From Dryomyza anilis (lineage: Eukaryota > Arthropoda > Insecta > Diptera > Dryomyzidae), in the NCBI GenBank assembly GCA_951804985.1, contig OX638132.1, positions 28,788,440-28,852,439 of the forward strand: a DNA stretch of 64,000 bases, read 5' to 3'. Every line of letters begins with the position of its first letter. Position 1 is the first letter of the stretch. Shown here piece by piece: positions 1 through 10,990 of this stretch. The notes below the pieces were generated by a model, which was given only the letters and a program-made list of their open reading frames with translations, did not search any database and was not told where the DNA came from. The position numbers and the translations under genes were made by a program.

Positions 1-2
1 GC

Positions 3-678
3 CTACATCCTTACAAAATCAAATTGACGCAAGAACTGAAGCCGCTTGACCACCAGAAGCGTCGTATGTTCGTGAATTAAGCTGGGCAACAACTTGAAAA
101 TTATTCGGATTTTCATCGAAAAATCATCTTCAGCGATGAGGCTCATTTCTGGCTGAATGGCTTCGTCAATAAACAAAATATGCGTTATTAGTCAGACAGC
201 AATCCAAACGTACTTCTTTTGTGATGATCAAGACCGGCACGTTACTGTCAATGGGAATCGCTACCGTTCAATGATAACCGAATATTTTTGGCCCCAATTG
301 GATGATATGGACTTGGAGGACATGTGGTTCCAACAGGACGCCACAAGCCACACAGCGAATGCCATAATCAATTTATTGGAAACCAAGTTAAGAGAACGTG
401 TTATCTCACGAAATGGTCCAGTCGATTGGTCGCCTCGGTCGTGCGATTTGACGCCGTTAGACTATTTCCTGTGGGGCTACGTCAAGTCTATGGTCTATGC
501 CAACAAGCCAGCGACGATTGATGAACTTCGTACGAATATCGAACGTGAAATTGCAGCAGTATCGGCCGATTTATGCTTGAAAACCGTCGAAAATTGGGTC
601 AGCGTCTGGACTTCTGCAAGCGTGCCCGTGGTGGCCATTCCATACATAATGACATCGAACGTACTTTTACAGGAATAA
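3..678 (+). pseudogene. DD41D-type mariner transposase, broken and cut by the window start
   Basis: This is the C-terminal two thirds of an IS630-Tc1-mariner transposase, the DDE enzyme that cuts and pastes its own element in the nucleus. Reading from base 3, the catalytic block FSDEAHFWLNG (129-161) is clear. The frame has stops at about 87 and at 189-191, where a tryptophan codon is expected, and the homology then moves to the frame that starts near 157. That second frame carries WFQQDATSHTA and later CDLTPLDYFLWGYVKS. I count 40 residues between the second and third catalytic Asp. One glycine seems to be missing after QQD, so the original spacing was probably 41 (DD41D, the rosa-type clade). 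Two stops and at least one frameshift make it inactive. The N-terminus lies outside the window. Confidence 0.88.
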
Positions 679-726
679 AGAATTTCATTGATATCCAAAA
701 CCGTTTTTGTTTTATTTAAAAAACTT

Positions 727-751
727 TTGTAGCGCTCTTATTGAAATACCC
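727..751 (+). repeat. 3' terminal inverted repeat of the mariner
   Basis: About 50 bp after the transposase stop lies a short motif ending in GTAGCGCTCTTATTGAAATA then CCC. Its complement recurs at 9005-9037 and, in the same orientation, at 63469-63493. That makes it the likely right end of the mariner element. The matching left end is outside the window. Confidence 0.7.
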
Positions 752-759
752 GTTACTTG

Positions 760-1650
760 CAGTTTTAAACGAATTATTTATTTATGCATTTAAAAATTTG
801 TATATAAATTCAATTATTATAAGTTCCCACTGTGCATGTTTAAAGATTTTTAATAAAAATTAATAGAAAAACAATATTTTATTTTCAGGATTTCTTTCCA
901 AAAATATTTAAATATGTTTCTATGCAAACATACTACTTTTTGAACTGAAACAACTGATATGTTTCACTGGAAACATATTTATATTCAGTTCGTTCAAAAT
1001 CTTGTTTTATTTTGAACATATTTATGTTTCGGTTCAAATATTTATTTTATTTGGATGTAGTAATTATTCTGTTTCCATTAGAACATTCTCTATTTTAAGG
1101 GGCAACATTAAAATGTTTCTGGAATATTATAATGTAAGTCAGAGCTCATTACAACACTGCTCAAGTCTCAATACAACCCTGTTTACAAATGATTTATCAA
1201 TCAATTATATATTATTTTACATAAAATTCCAAACATTCATGTTAATGCCTGCAAAATTATGTTTGGGAGAGCCCTTTTTTTGCAGCGTGTACAAACAGCT
1301 TTTCATAGTATGAATGCATTTTTTTATCAGTAAATATTTTTAAAGTTATTTTATTTCTGGGATCACGATAGTTATGTCCTTTTTTTGCTAAGTGCTTATG
1401 TGTTAGTTGAAGAACCATTTCGTCTAAAACACATTTACATTACTACATTGATGTATGTACCCATCCCATGCCTGCAGGCTACAAATTGTTTGAAATTCAA
1501 CTTCCAATCTGGCTTGCATTTTAATGAGATTCACACTTGTTGATGGGTTACAAAGTGGCAGCATAAGATCTTGCATTAGCTTTCAACTCTATGTAAAAAT
1601 AAAAAAAAAAAAAACATATGTATATTTTAGGTTATATATAAAATTTAAAA
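760..1650. other. AT-rich intergenic DNA, no gene seen
   Basis: I find no credible coding region here. A roughly 120-bp stretch at 900-1040 repeats ATGTTTC / GAAACAT motifs in both orientations, which looks like a small decayed inverted repeat. The open frame at 1002-1313 has no recognisable domain and the composition of its surroundings. Confidence 0.5.
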
Positions 1651-1654
1651 TATA

Positions 1655-2140
1655 TGGGCCACATTCCACACCAAATCGACCAAAAAAAGTGAAATTTGAG
1701 ATTTTACCTTTTGGATTTCAATAAAATTTGGGCAACTGATTAAGGGTATCCAGATATGTACTGACCATTTTTTTTTCGCCCACTACTTCCAGAGATACAG
1801 TGGCTAAAAAAAATGTGCCAAAAATCACTTTTGTATGATTATTTATATTTAAATATCTCTTAAACTAGAAATGCTAGAAACTCCATTGATGGCTCGTTTT
1901 AAAGCTAATAGAACAGGTTTTAGAAAATTTAAGTTGTGAGTTCTAAACGAGAACATGTTCTATTAGCATTAAAATGAGCCATCAACGGAGTTTCTGGTAT
2001 TTCAACTTTAAGATATATTGAAAAAATAAAACAAAAATTGAAAATTGCATATCTCGATACCCTTTATCAGTTGTGCAAATTTCATTGAAATCGAAGAAGA
2101 CGAGTTCCAACTGCTGGTCGATTTGGTGTGGAATGGCCCA
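1655..2140. mobile_element. Foldback MITE, 486 bp
   Basis: The ends are inverted copies: TGGGCC-AC-ATTCCACACCAAATCGACC at the left and GGTCGATTTGGTGTGGAATGG then CCCA at 2116-2140. They are flanked by TATA on both sides. A second inverted pair lies inside: the CTCCATTGATGGCTCGTTTT block near 1881-1900 against the ATGAGCCATCAACGGAGTTT block near 1974-1993. No coding capacity is seen. It is a non-autonomous DNA element of unknown superfamily. Confidence 0.75.
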
Positions 2141-2189
2141 TATATAAAATTTAAATACATTTATTAATGAAAAAGCAACTTATAAAATT

Positions 2190-2530
2190 ATAACTATAGA
2201 CATCGAATGAAGTCCTTTTTTATGCACGATCTTAGCATGATTTTCCGATGAACTTCAAGACCCTAATCAGGACATTATACTCAGTTTTTCATATTGCGTC
2301 AAGGTTTTAAGTTATTACGTAAATCAAATATATAGCAAATATCGCGTTTTTCTAAATATTTTAAACTTAAACCTTTTACAGATTTAAGTTTTCGATCTGA
2401 TTTATTTTGTATTCAATTGAGAATACTTCAGCTAATATTTTGAAATGAAACACCCAAAATTCGGATTCGGACTAAAGTTCAGTTAAACGAAAAAATGTAT
2501 CCCTATATATAAATTATTACACGGTGTGAC
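2190..2530 (+). repeat. Left-arm fragment of a large foldback family
   Basis: This segment resembles the left arm of the complete foldback at 59765-60850. Shared pieces include the block with CTCAGTTTTTCA (about 2280-2291 here, about 59835 there) and the stretch around TGAGAATACTTCAGCTAATA (2420-2439) with the AATTCGGATT-like sequence that follows. Its right arm is not intact nearby. A short related piece with ATCTATAATTCCATGGTTCC lies at 3771-3790. Confidence 0.55.
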
Positions 2531-2566
2531 ACCAACAATATACAAGAACTCCGACCTGAATTTTAG

Positions 2567-3412
2567 GATAGGTATCGAAAATCAATGAATATCCTCATTT
2601 ACAGAATGTCTATATCACTTCGAGTTTTTTTTTTAATTTGCACTTCTATGTGCAAAATTCTTTTTTCCTACCTTGAGTTACTTATGTAATAAAAACTCAG
2701 CATCTACGTAAGTATAACTTAAATTTTTCAAAAGCATATTTTATTAGCTTTAAAATGACACCTCGACGGGGTTTAAAGAATACCTCGATGAATAGATATT
2801 TTAATATGAACAATCTACAAAAGTGTGTTTTCCTCTATTTTTTCTATCTTCTTATCTCAGGATATAGTTGTCCGAAAAATTAAAAAAATAATTGACCAAA
2901 ACACTTCAATTAACCCTTACATAAATAAATTTAACCAAAATCCAAGAGCTTTAAATCTCATAGTTGACTTGATTTCGTAAATATAGTGTGGGAATGACTC
3001 GTTTAAAACAATGTATTATTTAAAGGACAATGATTTAATCGATCATAAATTTGTTGTTCCTTCTTAAATTCTTAAATTCTTCTTAAAATCCAAAAGTTCT
3101 GATGAGGTAATTGAATTTAGTTTTAATAACTGTAAAAATGAATGGATTATCTTGCAAGATGATTTTTTAACGATTTTTCAATATTGAAAAATGTATTCAA
3201 ATTTGAATTGTTTTGTCGTATAAGATCTATAACTCAGGTCTTTTTAAACCTATTTTAATAAACTACCAAAACTTTTTTGTAAGCTAAATATGTGGATTTA
3301 CTAAAAGTTTTACACTTTAAAATAACTTATGTGCAAATTACAAAAAAAACTCGAAGTGATACAGAAATTCTGTATATGAAGATATTCATTGTTTTTCCAT
3401 GTCTATCCTAAA
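2567..3412. mobile_element. Foldback element, about 850 bp
   Basis: The left arm (about 2567-2650, containing ATCACTTCGAGTTTTTTTTT) is inverted at the right (about 3328-3412, containing AAAAAAACTCGAAGTGAT). The outer parts also match: AGGATAGGTATCG against a reverse copy near 3400-3412. The centre is AT-rich and has no open frame worth naming. The superfamily is unknown. Confidence 0.65.
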
Positions 3413-3574
3413 AAAAGAGGAAATTTCTTATACGACATTTTTTGAAATTCGTAGCACAGTGGTATACATGGGCGCGGCTTGAAATCCCCAAACACATTAG
3501 TTATAATTTCCTGAATTGTGTTGAAAAATTGATTTTACTGTACTCAATACAAACAAAATTATATTTTGTATTTA

Positions 3575-3682
3575 GGGCTTTTGTGTTTGGGGCTTTTATG
3601 TTTGGGGCTTTTGTGTTTGGGGCTTTTGTGTTTGGGGATTTTGTGTTTGGGGATTTCAATTTGGGTCTTTTGTGTTTGGGAA
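3575..3682 (+). repeat. 15-bp minisatellite (GGCTTTTGTGTTTGG)n
   Basis: About seven tandem copies of a 15-bp unit, GGCTTTTGTGTTTGG, with small changes (GGATTTTGTGTTTGG, GGATTTCAATTTGGG). The unit is a multiple of three, so all frames stay open; this explains the artificial FVFGA peptide repeat. It is a simple tandem array, not a gene. Confidence 0.9.
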
Positions 3683-3984
3683 TTTCAAGCCCAACTCGTT
3701 ATACATACATTGAACAACATATATGGTTTTTATTATTCAATGATAGTACATATTATGTATCATCTAAATGATCTATAATTCCATGGTTCCTCTTTTCTTC
3801 TAAAATCAATTTGTAGGTAATGCAGTAATACTATTTAATTTAACATAATTTTAGAGCAATCTAAATTGAATGATAATCTATTGAAACCCGAATTCCGGTT
3901 ATCGAATATATTCCAGAACACTATAGCGATCAAATGAAGAAAAGCCCAACAATTTAATTTAACAATTTAGCCCAATAATAGTGT

Positions 3985-4664
3985 AGGACCTGTGCGAATT
4001 TGACTAAATTGCTGAACATCCAATTTAGTTCAATTAAGGGACAATTTTTCAGTGCTAGTTGAACTTTGTTCTTGGTTTAAACTTCGTTTAAAATCAAAAT
4101 CGATTTTTTCAGTGAACTTCAACCATCGTTTAAACTTAGTTTAAACGATCGATGCTGATGGTTTAAACTACGTTTAAACTTTCAAAGTTTTTCACATGAA
4201 TTTTTTTCACAGCACATTTCACTATTTTCTGTCGCTGCGCTGTATCACAAATTATTATTAATTTTTGTATTTCTGCACACTATGCACTTTAGTTGCTCGA
4301 TCTCTTGTTTAAATTTAAAAATACATTAATTTTAATTTTTCTGAACCAATTTTTTATTTATTTAATTTTGAATGACATTTATCAGAAGTCAAAATCGAGA
4401 GAATTATTTGTCATTTGCCTGTGGTGCCATATGTATTATTTTGGTCTGTGTTCATTTTAAACTATCACTGAAAAACTGCTAACAAAATTAAACGACGTTT
4501 AATTTAAAGAGAAGATTAATTAAACGGAGTTTAAACTACTTTTAAACGAGCACTGAATAACTGGCCCTAAGTCTGGTCTAAATTTGCTAAATTGATAAGT
4601 AAGCACTGCATTGTCGACAAAATTTAGTTTAGTCATCAATTTAGTCGAATTCGCACACAGCCTT
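3985..4664. mobile_element. Nested TIR elements
   Basis: The outer inverted pair is about CCTGTGCGAATTTGACTAAATT (3990-4012) against a reverse copy with ATTTAGTCGAATTCGCACA (4639-4657). The inner element (4037-4570) has about 24-bp ends, TTAAGGGACAATTTTTCAGTGC and a reverse copy AGCACTGAATAACTGGCCCT. The inner part is full of GTTTAAAC-type palindromes (4075-4190 and 4494-4548). An outer pair with similar ends appears at 52895-54045. No coding sequence is seen. Confidence 0.65.
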
Positions 4665-4689
4665 AGTCTTCTAATTTAGACAAATCAGG

Positions 4690-4860
4690 GACCGCATAAT
4701 CAGGGACCGCAATCGGAACCGTTTCGATTTTTGGAACCGAAATTGAAACCGTTATCAAAAAATGTGTGGAACCGAAGTCGGAACACATATAATTTTTTTT
4801 GGTTGGAACCGGAATCGGAACCGGAACAGCTATAATAAAAATCTTGGAGCCATATTTGTG
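4690..4860 (+). repeat. Dispersed GGAACCG repeat, copy 1
   Basis: Degenerate iterations of GGAACCGnAATCGGAACCG with an internal GTTATCAAAAAATGTGTGGAA. The same sequence appears at 37060-37255 and 58738-58858, and a related AACCG-rich stretch at 10790-10990. Its origin is unknown. Confidence 0.7.
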
Positions 4861-5600
4861 TCCCAGAACCGATATTTGTGTCCCTGCTTATATTGAAATA
4901 TTAATTTTATTTTATTTGCTTTATCTTTTTAAGAATTTTATATGCAGGATCCGTTCTTATAAAGTTTAATTGTCTTAAAGATTGCTATAGTGTCGATAAT
5001 GCAGTGAAAATACAAAATAAAAATTAATTTGCACTGCTTTAACATTATTAGCAACCATTTAGTCATTTTGGGTTAGAATTTTATTAAAATAACGAAATTA
5101 ATTTACGCATATTAAATTTTAAAGAAAATCTTGACATCCTTAATTCAACTTTTTTATATGGTGTTATTTTGTTAACTAGTGTGATGCAAACACATACAAA
5201 CAGATTGTAATTATTGGGGCTGTAGTGTGGAAGAAGTTTGACTGGTTGTCTGTCGCATTGACTTCCGGTAATCAGGTTGGCTCAAATGAGACTCTGGTTA
5301 ATTTTGTGTGTGTGCTTCGTAATCTAAGCAGTTAATTGTATTGTTTACAGCGGTATTAAATATTTGGCTTGTCGTTAGGGTGAACCCTAAATGTGTTGAT
5401 TATTACAGATTTACTCAAGCTTAGGAGTGTGTGAGAATTGGACTAGATTTGACTTTGCAAAATTTCTAGTGAAGATTGTTGCACTGCAACAATGTGCTAT
5501 GATAATTGTACGATGGTCAGCAATTTACTTAAATTCGCTCACACCCTAATAATAACAGCAAACACGATTTTTGCGGAGTTGATTGGATACTATTTCTTAT
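4861..5600. other. Intergenic, no gene seen
   Basis: AT-rich single-copy-looking sequence. The patch 5180-5470 has somewhat higher GC but no open frame with a recognisable domain on either strand. Confidence 0.5.
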
Positions 5601-6030
5601 TTATCATTAGATCTATAATTCTAAAAAAAAATCCAATACTTTTTGAGTTTAAATTCAAATATATTAAATACATATCGCAATAATAATATTTTTTTGTATA
5701 CTGTAATTAGTATCGACAATTGGAAAAAATAACGTTTACAGTTTTTTGAAAAAGTGGCAATAGGACAATTATTGATTTAATAGTATACAAAAAATAAATC
5801 TTTTCATATAAACTCAATGGCAATGTCATGGTATTTTCTAGTATTTAATGGAATTTTCCGATTAAAATAATAATTTATCCTATTGACTATTTTTGATATT
5901 AAAAAACTATTATTTATATAGAATTTTTTTCTAAGTGTATAGTTTTAATTTAAGCAATCATGTTAAAAACGTTACTTAATAGAAAAAACTAAGTATGCAG
6001 TCAAAATCAGCCACCGGAAATTATATAGAA
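5600..6030 (+). repeat. Dispersed repeat split by a MITE
   Basis: The flanks (5600-5757 and 5943-6030) match the unbroken sequence at 58195-58540, including AGATCTATAATTCTAAAAA-like, ACGTTTACAGTTTTTTG and CAGTCAAAATCAGCCACCG-like blocks. Between them, 5758-5942 is a truncated copy of the TACACCCAGAAAAA MITE described at 30855. The 58-kb copy lacks this insert, so it shows the uninterrupted state. Confidence 0.65.
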
Positions 6031-6164
6031 CTAGATGGACCCGTTCACAGCGTTGTCCGTGATAAGTTTTTGTAAATGCAAAGTTATATCTTTTTAAATT
6101 ACGGCCCTTTTGCCTCTTTTTAGTGCCTACGTCGACCGCTCACGTGCCACTCCCTTTTCAATTT

Positions 6165-6500
6165 CTACATGAAGATTACAATGTTTAATATGATCATTTG
6201 TTTTGATTTTTACAACTCTGCTCATAGTAGGTCAGGAGTTATATCAATTTTAATGTTTTGGTTATATGGGAGGTGTCACGCCCCGTGGTCCAATCCCGCC
6301 CACATTCTACGTGGCTATTGCAGTTTTAAATATGAACATTTGATTCGATTTTTATAACTCTACTCTTAGTATGTCAGGAGATATAGCAATTTAAATGTTT
6401 TGGTTATATGGGAGGTGCCACGCCCCATTATCCAATCCCGCCTACATTCTACGTTGCTATTAGAGTTTTAAATATGAACATTTGATTCGATTTTTATAAC
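6165..6500 (+). repeat. Tandem ~155-bp module with GGAGGTGYCACGCCCC
   Basis: Two successive degenerate units each contain GATTTTTACAACTCT-like, TTATATGGGAGGTG, CACGCCCC and ATCCCGCC blocks, about 155 bp apart. Related modules in the reverse orientation lie at 45300-45500, and looser relatives at 8395-8930 and near 11367 and 26440. They are probably internal repeats of a widespread fly transposon of unknown class. Confidence 0.6.
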
Positions 6501-6570
6501 TCTACAAAATTTGTGCTACCTAAAAAGTGTGTTGAGAGAGTAATTTATCACAATTGAAATTGAGAAAATT

Positions 6571-6737
6571 ACGAGTCGAAATTATTAAAATTTACTACCG
6601 AAATTCGAATTCGTATATCTTTTCATCATGAAATGGCAAACCTTACTGAAGAGAAATGTCAAAAGAGCGGCAAGAAATATGGCGTCGTTTGTTGTCTCTG
6701 TTGCTCTACTTTTTTAGTGTCCCTGTTAAAAAAACCC
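6571..6737 (+). mobile_element. Mariner-related MITE, partial copy
   Basis: From GAGTCGAAATTATTAAAATT to the end ...TGTTAAAAAAACCC this matches the right part of the element at 9005-9225 and the right arm at 63331-63453. The peptide-like frame beginning MANLTEEKCQ is simply this repeat arm in translation and is not a gene. The left end is missing. Confidence 0.75.
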
Positions 6738-7204
6738 TTTATTTCCATTTTATTTGTAACAAATTTCATTAGGAAAATCTCAATATCTTTTGCTAATTTC
6801 TTAATTCCAATTCAATTTAGATTTTTTCAATTTTAAATTTAAAAATCTCGATTATATTTCGAATTTACTTGGAATTTTTGCAATATTAATTGTAAAATAC
6901 CAATTTCATTTGGAATAATCTCAATTTAAAATGAAATAACTCAATTTTATTTGTAATTTTCTCAACTCAAAACATAACTCAAATCTCAATAATACGTCAC
7001 GAAATATATTTCCATTTCAAATATCTAGTATATTTCCAAATTTCTTTATTTTATGTCAAAATTTTCAAAAAGTTCAGTTCAGTCGTTAAAAGCATTCGTT
7101 AAAGGCGGGCGTGTAAAACATTTTTTTAACCCTATTAAGCCTGCCGAGTCAAATACATTCCAGAAGTATCCCCAGAATGCGTATGTTTTTGCACCTATAT
7201 CATT

Positions 7205-7262
7205 ATATTAGTTTGGGGCTACAGTCCTGTATAGAACTTCGGCCGAGCTCTCCGCAGCTGCA
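7205..7262 (-). repeat. SINE tail fragment
   Basis: Only the 3'-tail part of the tRNA-derived SINE is here: TTAGTTTGGGGCTACAGTCC then TGTATAGAACTTCGGC. It matches the left edges of the copies at 17186 and 28101. The tRNA head is absent. Confidence 0.6.
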
Positions 7263-7488
7263 CCTAGCAACACTAAAATATTTCAGTTTTAAATTGTATA
7301 TCGCTGCGTGTAATTCGCTGCATTTTAATCAAATATTTCAGAAATAAAATATAAAAAAATATTTAGTAAAAATTTAAGTAAGTTAAAGTTAAAAATTTGA
7401 CAATCAAAACATCTCTTACCTATATTTTGAGAAAAATAAGAGGAACACCAAAAAGGTTGGGAACCACTGATGAATGGGATGTCCATTA

Positions 7489-8030
7489 GGCCGGGTCGTT
7501 CTTTATACAAAAAATGTTGTTTTTGAAAGTCCGCCCCTAAAATAAAATATTATCTCGTAAAAGTGTCAGAAACAAAAAAAAAAATGTATCTCGTATAATT
7601 AAAGATCTCCAAAAATTATATAATTTTGCAGTTGGAAGTATTTAGTTAGCTTCATAAACATAAAAATTGATAAAAACTCGTTTTTAGGTAAAGATGTTAT
7701 TGAAAAATAATATATAAAATTATATTTTTATTTGAATTTATTATTATGTCCTAAACTTAAAGCTTACATCGAGAAAAAGTCGAAACCAAAAAAAAAAATA
7801 TTTTTTTGAATCCTCTAAAAACCTCCAAAATCTTTATCACTTACATTTTTGTTTATAAAGCAATCTAACACGTTCAATGGTAAAGTTTTATAATGAAAAA
7901 AAAAATGCATTTAGTGAGGTAGAAGTCAGAAAAAACTGACGTTGACCTCGGAGGTCAATTCAACCCCTTTTATGAGGTAAGCTTTCATTTTAGGGGCGGA
8001 CTTTTCAATATTTTTTTATTCGACCCGGCA
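7489..8030. mobile_element. Foldback MITE with CCGGGTCG ends, 542 bp
   Basis: The left end GGCCGGGTCG is followed within 60 bp by AAAGTCCGCCCCTAAAAT. The right end is the inverse, ATTTTAGGGGCGGACTTT followed by CGACCCGGCAC. The interior is AT-rich without coding capacity. Confidence 0.75.
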
Positions 8031-8031
8031 C

Positions 8032-8320
8032 ACTATGGGTCAGAAACCACATCGGCCTTATATACTGAAGGCATCAGTTCGACACGTTTCGACAAGATTC
8101 GACTTGTTTCGAGATCCTTCTACTCGTTTCGTGAATAACGCATGCTATTGGCATCTCATTCGCACTCATGTGTTTAATGTGCGGATCTTCCATCTCTTTC
8201 TCGCACATTGCTCAGTGCGCTGTATGTTCTTCCGTCTCTTTCTAACACATTTCTTAATGCGCTGAATTGTCTTGCGTCTCATTTATTATTGCTGAATGCT
8301 TGCACTATGGGGCAAATTAC
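8032..8320 (+). other. GC-richer patch between two CACTATGGGK motifs
   Basis: The segment is less AT-rich than its surroundings and is bracketed by CACTATGGGTCA (about 8030) and CACTATGGGGCA (about 8306). It contains repeats of CGTTTCGA-like words at its left part. A 76-residue frame runs through it but has no domain I recognise. Confidence 0.35.
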
Positions 8321-8394
8321 ATCTTTTCGTAACAATATATATATTTTTTAAAGATTTTTTGAGCAATATTTTAATTTTTTTATTATATTTCGAA

Positions 8395-8930
8395 TATATG
8401 AAATTGACACTCCCTGAATTCCACTTCCGCCCATATTACAGATAAATAAGTGTTAAAAACACATTTTTCAATGTTCATATAAGAAAAGTGAAAGATGTGT
8501 ATAACTAATAACTATATGAATCCAAAATTTCATTGATGTATCTTTGTTAACAATGCCAAGGTTATACATTAAACTTTTACATATGAAACTGCCATTCCCC
8601 CTTTTCCAATTCCGCCATTTTTATAATGTACCATTAAAGGCTAACTAAGTAAGATACTATCAAAGTTTCGTTCATTGATCTCTTAAACTTCAAAAGTTAT
8701 AGGCTAATAAGTGCGAACATTATTTGTATGACATACATATATAATAGGTTACGCCCTTTTCCGATTCCACCAAATTGTATACTATCGCAAGATACAAACA
8801 TAGAGTAAATAAATCCAAAGTTCCATCAATTTATCTCTTAAAATACATATGTTATAGGCATATATAATATCATTCAACTCTCGTTAGTAAAAAGTGCCAC
8901 TCCCCATTTTCCAACTCCGCCCATTTTTTC
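8395..8930 (+). repeat. Array of degenerate CCACTCCC...CCGCCC modules
   Basis: Four to five imprecise units, each with a GAAATTGACACTCCC-like start, a CCAATTCCGCC-like word and a TTTCATTGATGTATCTTT-like block. They are spaced about 140-160 bp apart. They look like diverged members of the same module family as 6165-6500. Confidence 0.5.
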
Positions 8931-9004
8931 ATAACAGCAAGATACATCTATTAACTAACCGTTTCAAACTAATCAAACACATTTAAAAAATTGTAAAGAT
9001 TAAT

Positions 9005-9225
9005 GGGTTTTACAATAAGAGCGCTACAAAAGTTTTTTTCAAAGGTTTACGAGCCAACAATGAGTCGAAATTATTGAAATTTACTACCGAAATTCGAATT
9101 CGTATATCTTTCCATCATGAAATGGCAAAACATACTGAAGAGAAATGTCAAAAGAGCGGCAAGAAATATGGCGTCGTTTGCTGTCCCTGTCGCTCTACTT
9201 TTGTAGCGTCCCTGTTGAAAAACCC
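9005..9225 (+). mobile_element. Mariner-related MITE, full-length copy
   Basis: The left end is GGGTTTTACAATAAGAGCGC then TAC, which matches the complement of the DD41D mariner end at 727-751. The right end is GTAGCGTCCCTGTTGAAAAA then CCC. At 221 bp, with no complete gene, it is best read as a non-autonomous passenger. Flanks are TAAT and TTTA. Confidence 0.8.
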
Positions 9226-9985
9226 TTTATTTGTTTTTATTTCACAAGGCATCTTTTTAATTTTATAATTCTTCATTATCGTTTTGAATTTTATTACACA
9301 ACTAATAATGCTAAACATTATGATTTATAACATAGTGGTAAGCTTTATGAAACTACATTATAATTGATAATAAAGCCAGATACATTAACATGAAAAACAC
9401 ATTAAAATATATATTGCATTGCAATGTTTTAAAAGTTTTAAATATAATTGCAAACACACAAAAACATCGGCAAATTCTCAGTATGTCCAACTTTTACCGG
9501 ACACATCATATTTTTTTCAGCACAGAAAATGTTTCACACCTACATGGATTTGTTTTATTTTTTAGGTCTGGACACACACATCACTTTAAAGTTCACACAA
9601 TAATATTTTCCTACTCTTTCCTACTATGCATTTATAAATGGTGCATTAAATTTTTTAAAATAACAAAAAAAACTTCCACAAGCTTACCCCATCAGTAGAC
9701 TGGCGTATGATTTAACCAGAAATTTCCTTATATATTCTCACACGATAGGGTTTGGGACATCAACCTACCAACAAAGCTTTCTTCTTTCGCACAGGAAAGG
9801 TTGAGTAAAATATCAGACAAGATGTAAAATAAGACAATAAACACTAATGGCATTGTTACCCAGAGACAATTTTAAACTTTATGTGTTTTGTAAGTTTAAT
9901 AATGGACAAATTGTTTTCTTTAAATACCATTAGAGTTTGTACTTATTTTTTGCAACATTTAACTAGGCAGCTCAAATAATGCTAA
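9226..9985. other. Intergenic, no gene seen
   Basis: AT-rich sequence without a supported feature. A 102-residue open frame at 9390-9698 has no domain, and its amino-acid composition is what AT-rich random sequence gives. Confidence 0.5.
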
Positions 9986-9989
9986 GTTT

Positions 9990-10245
9990 CTCGAAGGAAT
10001 TTGAAAAGTATATACTCGCCAGTGAAAACTAGTCGACACCTTGTCGGGTACTGCTAGGGATTTGAAGAATATATCCCCGACTGTAAAACTTGTCAAAACT
10101 GGTAAGGAGTTGAAAGTTTGTCACTAAAATTGGTCAAAAACTGATCGGTTACTGGTAGGGATTTTAAGAGTATATCACTCAATTATGGCGAGTTATTCGG
10201 CAAGTGACTAGCAAAACTGGCAGGATACTGGAAGGAATTTTTACT
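9990..10245 (+). repeat. Degenerate tandem repeat
   Basis: Three to four units containing TACTGGTAGGGATTTTAAGA-like and GTATATCACTC-like words, interspersed with AAAACTGGTCA/AAAACTTGTCA. The units differ a lot in length. Confidence 0.5.
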
Positions 10246-10299
10246 TGGTAACTTACTTATAAATAAATGTCGTCTTTGACCAGGCCTTCCATGTATTTA

Positions 10300-10790
10300 A
10301 TTTAGTAATATACATTGCCTGTGTGTGAATTTTAGCACAACCATCCAACCAAAAAAAAACACCATAAAAAGTATACAAATATAATATTTAATTTTAGTGC
10401 AGGTACGTCAATCTCAAACAACGAACAACACTAACTTAGCATGGTTTTTTGTATTTGTGAACGAAAAAAAATCACAAAACACATGCATAGTCGCACTACG
10501 AACGACACTAGCGTATCGAAGAAAGAAGAAACAAATAGCTTTGTCTATTTTGTACTTGGAGTTGCGTGTGTTTTTTTGTCGATTTACCGTGATCACAAGT
10601 GATCGAAGAAAACAATAGCAAAACAAAGTTCAGACGAAAGTCCGTCATTCTGGAAATTATTGTTTTTCAAAAAATCAACATGTGTTCTCAACGTGTTTTT
10701 ATACATAATGAAGTTATTTCGGGACTTCCGATTTAAATGACATTTGTATTTTAAATAATTTTTTTTTGTAGTTTCTCATAATTTTATAAA
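10300..10790. other. Intergenic; possible distant 5' leader, unproven
   Basis: The stretch 10390-10640 is rich in AAC/GAA words and has overlapping open frames of about 70 residues on both strands, none with a known domain. The composition would suit a 5' untranslated exon. Tk needs one upstream, because a 3' splice site lies just before its start codon, but nothing in the sequence proves the link. Confidence 0.25.
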
Positions 10791-10990
10791 AACCGTTTTA
10801 AAACCGAACCCGTTTATATCGGTTTTGGATATCGGTTTATTTCTAATTTTTATATAACGATTTCGGTTTTAAAAATGAAATGGTTTTAAATGGATATCGG
10901 TTTCGATTACGGTTTCAATCCTTGATTAAAACTGTAATAAAAATGCCGTTTTATAAATACCGTTATATAAGGAATTTAATGTGGAATTGA
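10790..10990. repeat. AACCG-rich dispersed repeat, copy 2
   Basis: Repeated AACCGTTTTAAAACCGAACC-like and ATATCGGTTT words. It is related in motif, but not closely, to the GGAACCG repeats at 4690, 37060 and 58738. Confidence 0.5.

Noticed and set aside
3442..3771. Protein with FVFGA repeats
   Set aside because: It is a 15-bp minisatellite translated; the flanking codons carry no domain.
6633..6836. Cys-rich small protein beginning MANLTEEKCQ, repeated at 9.1 kb
   Set aside because: It is translation of the mariner-related MITE arm, also present inverted in the 63-kb foldback; the reading frames are not preserved beyond the element.
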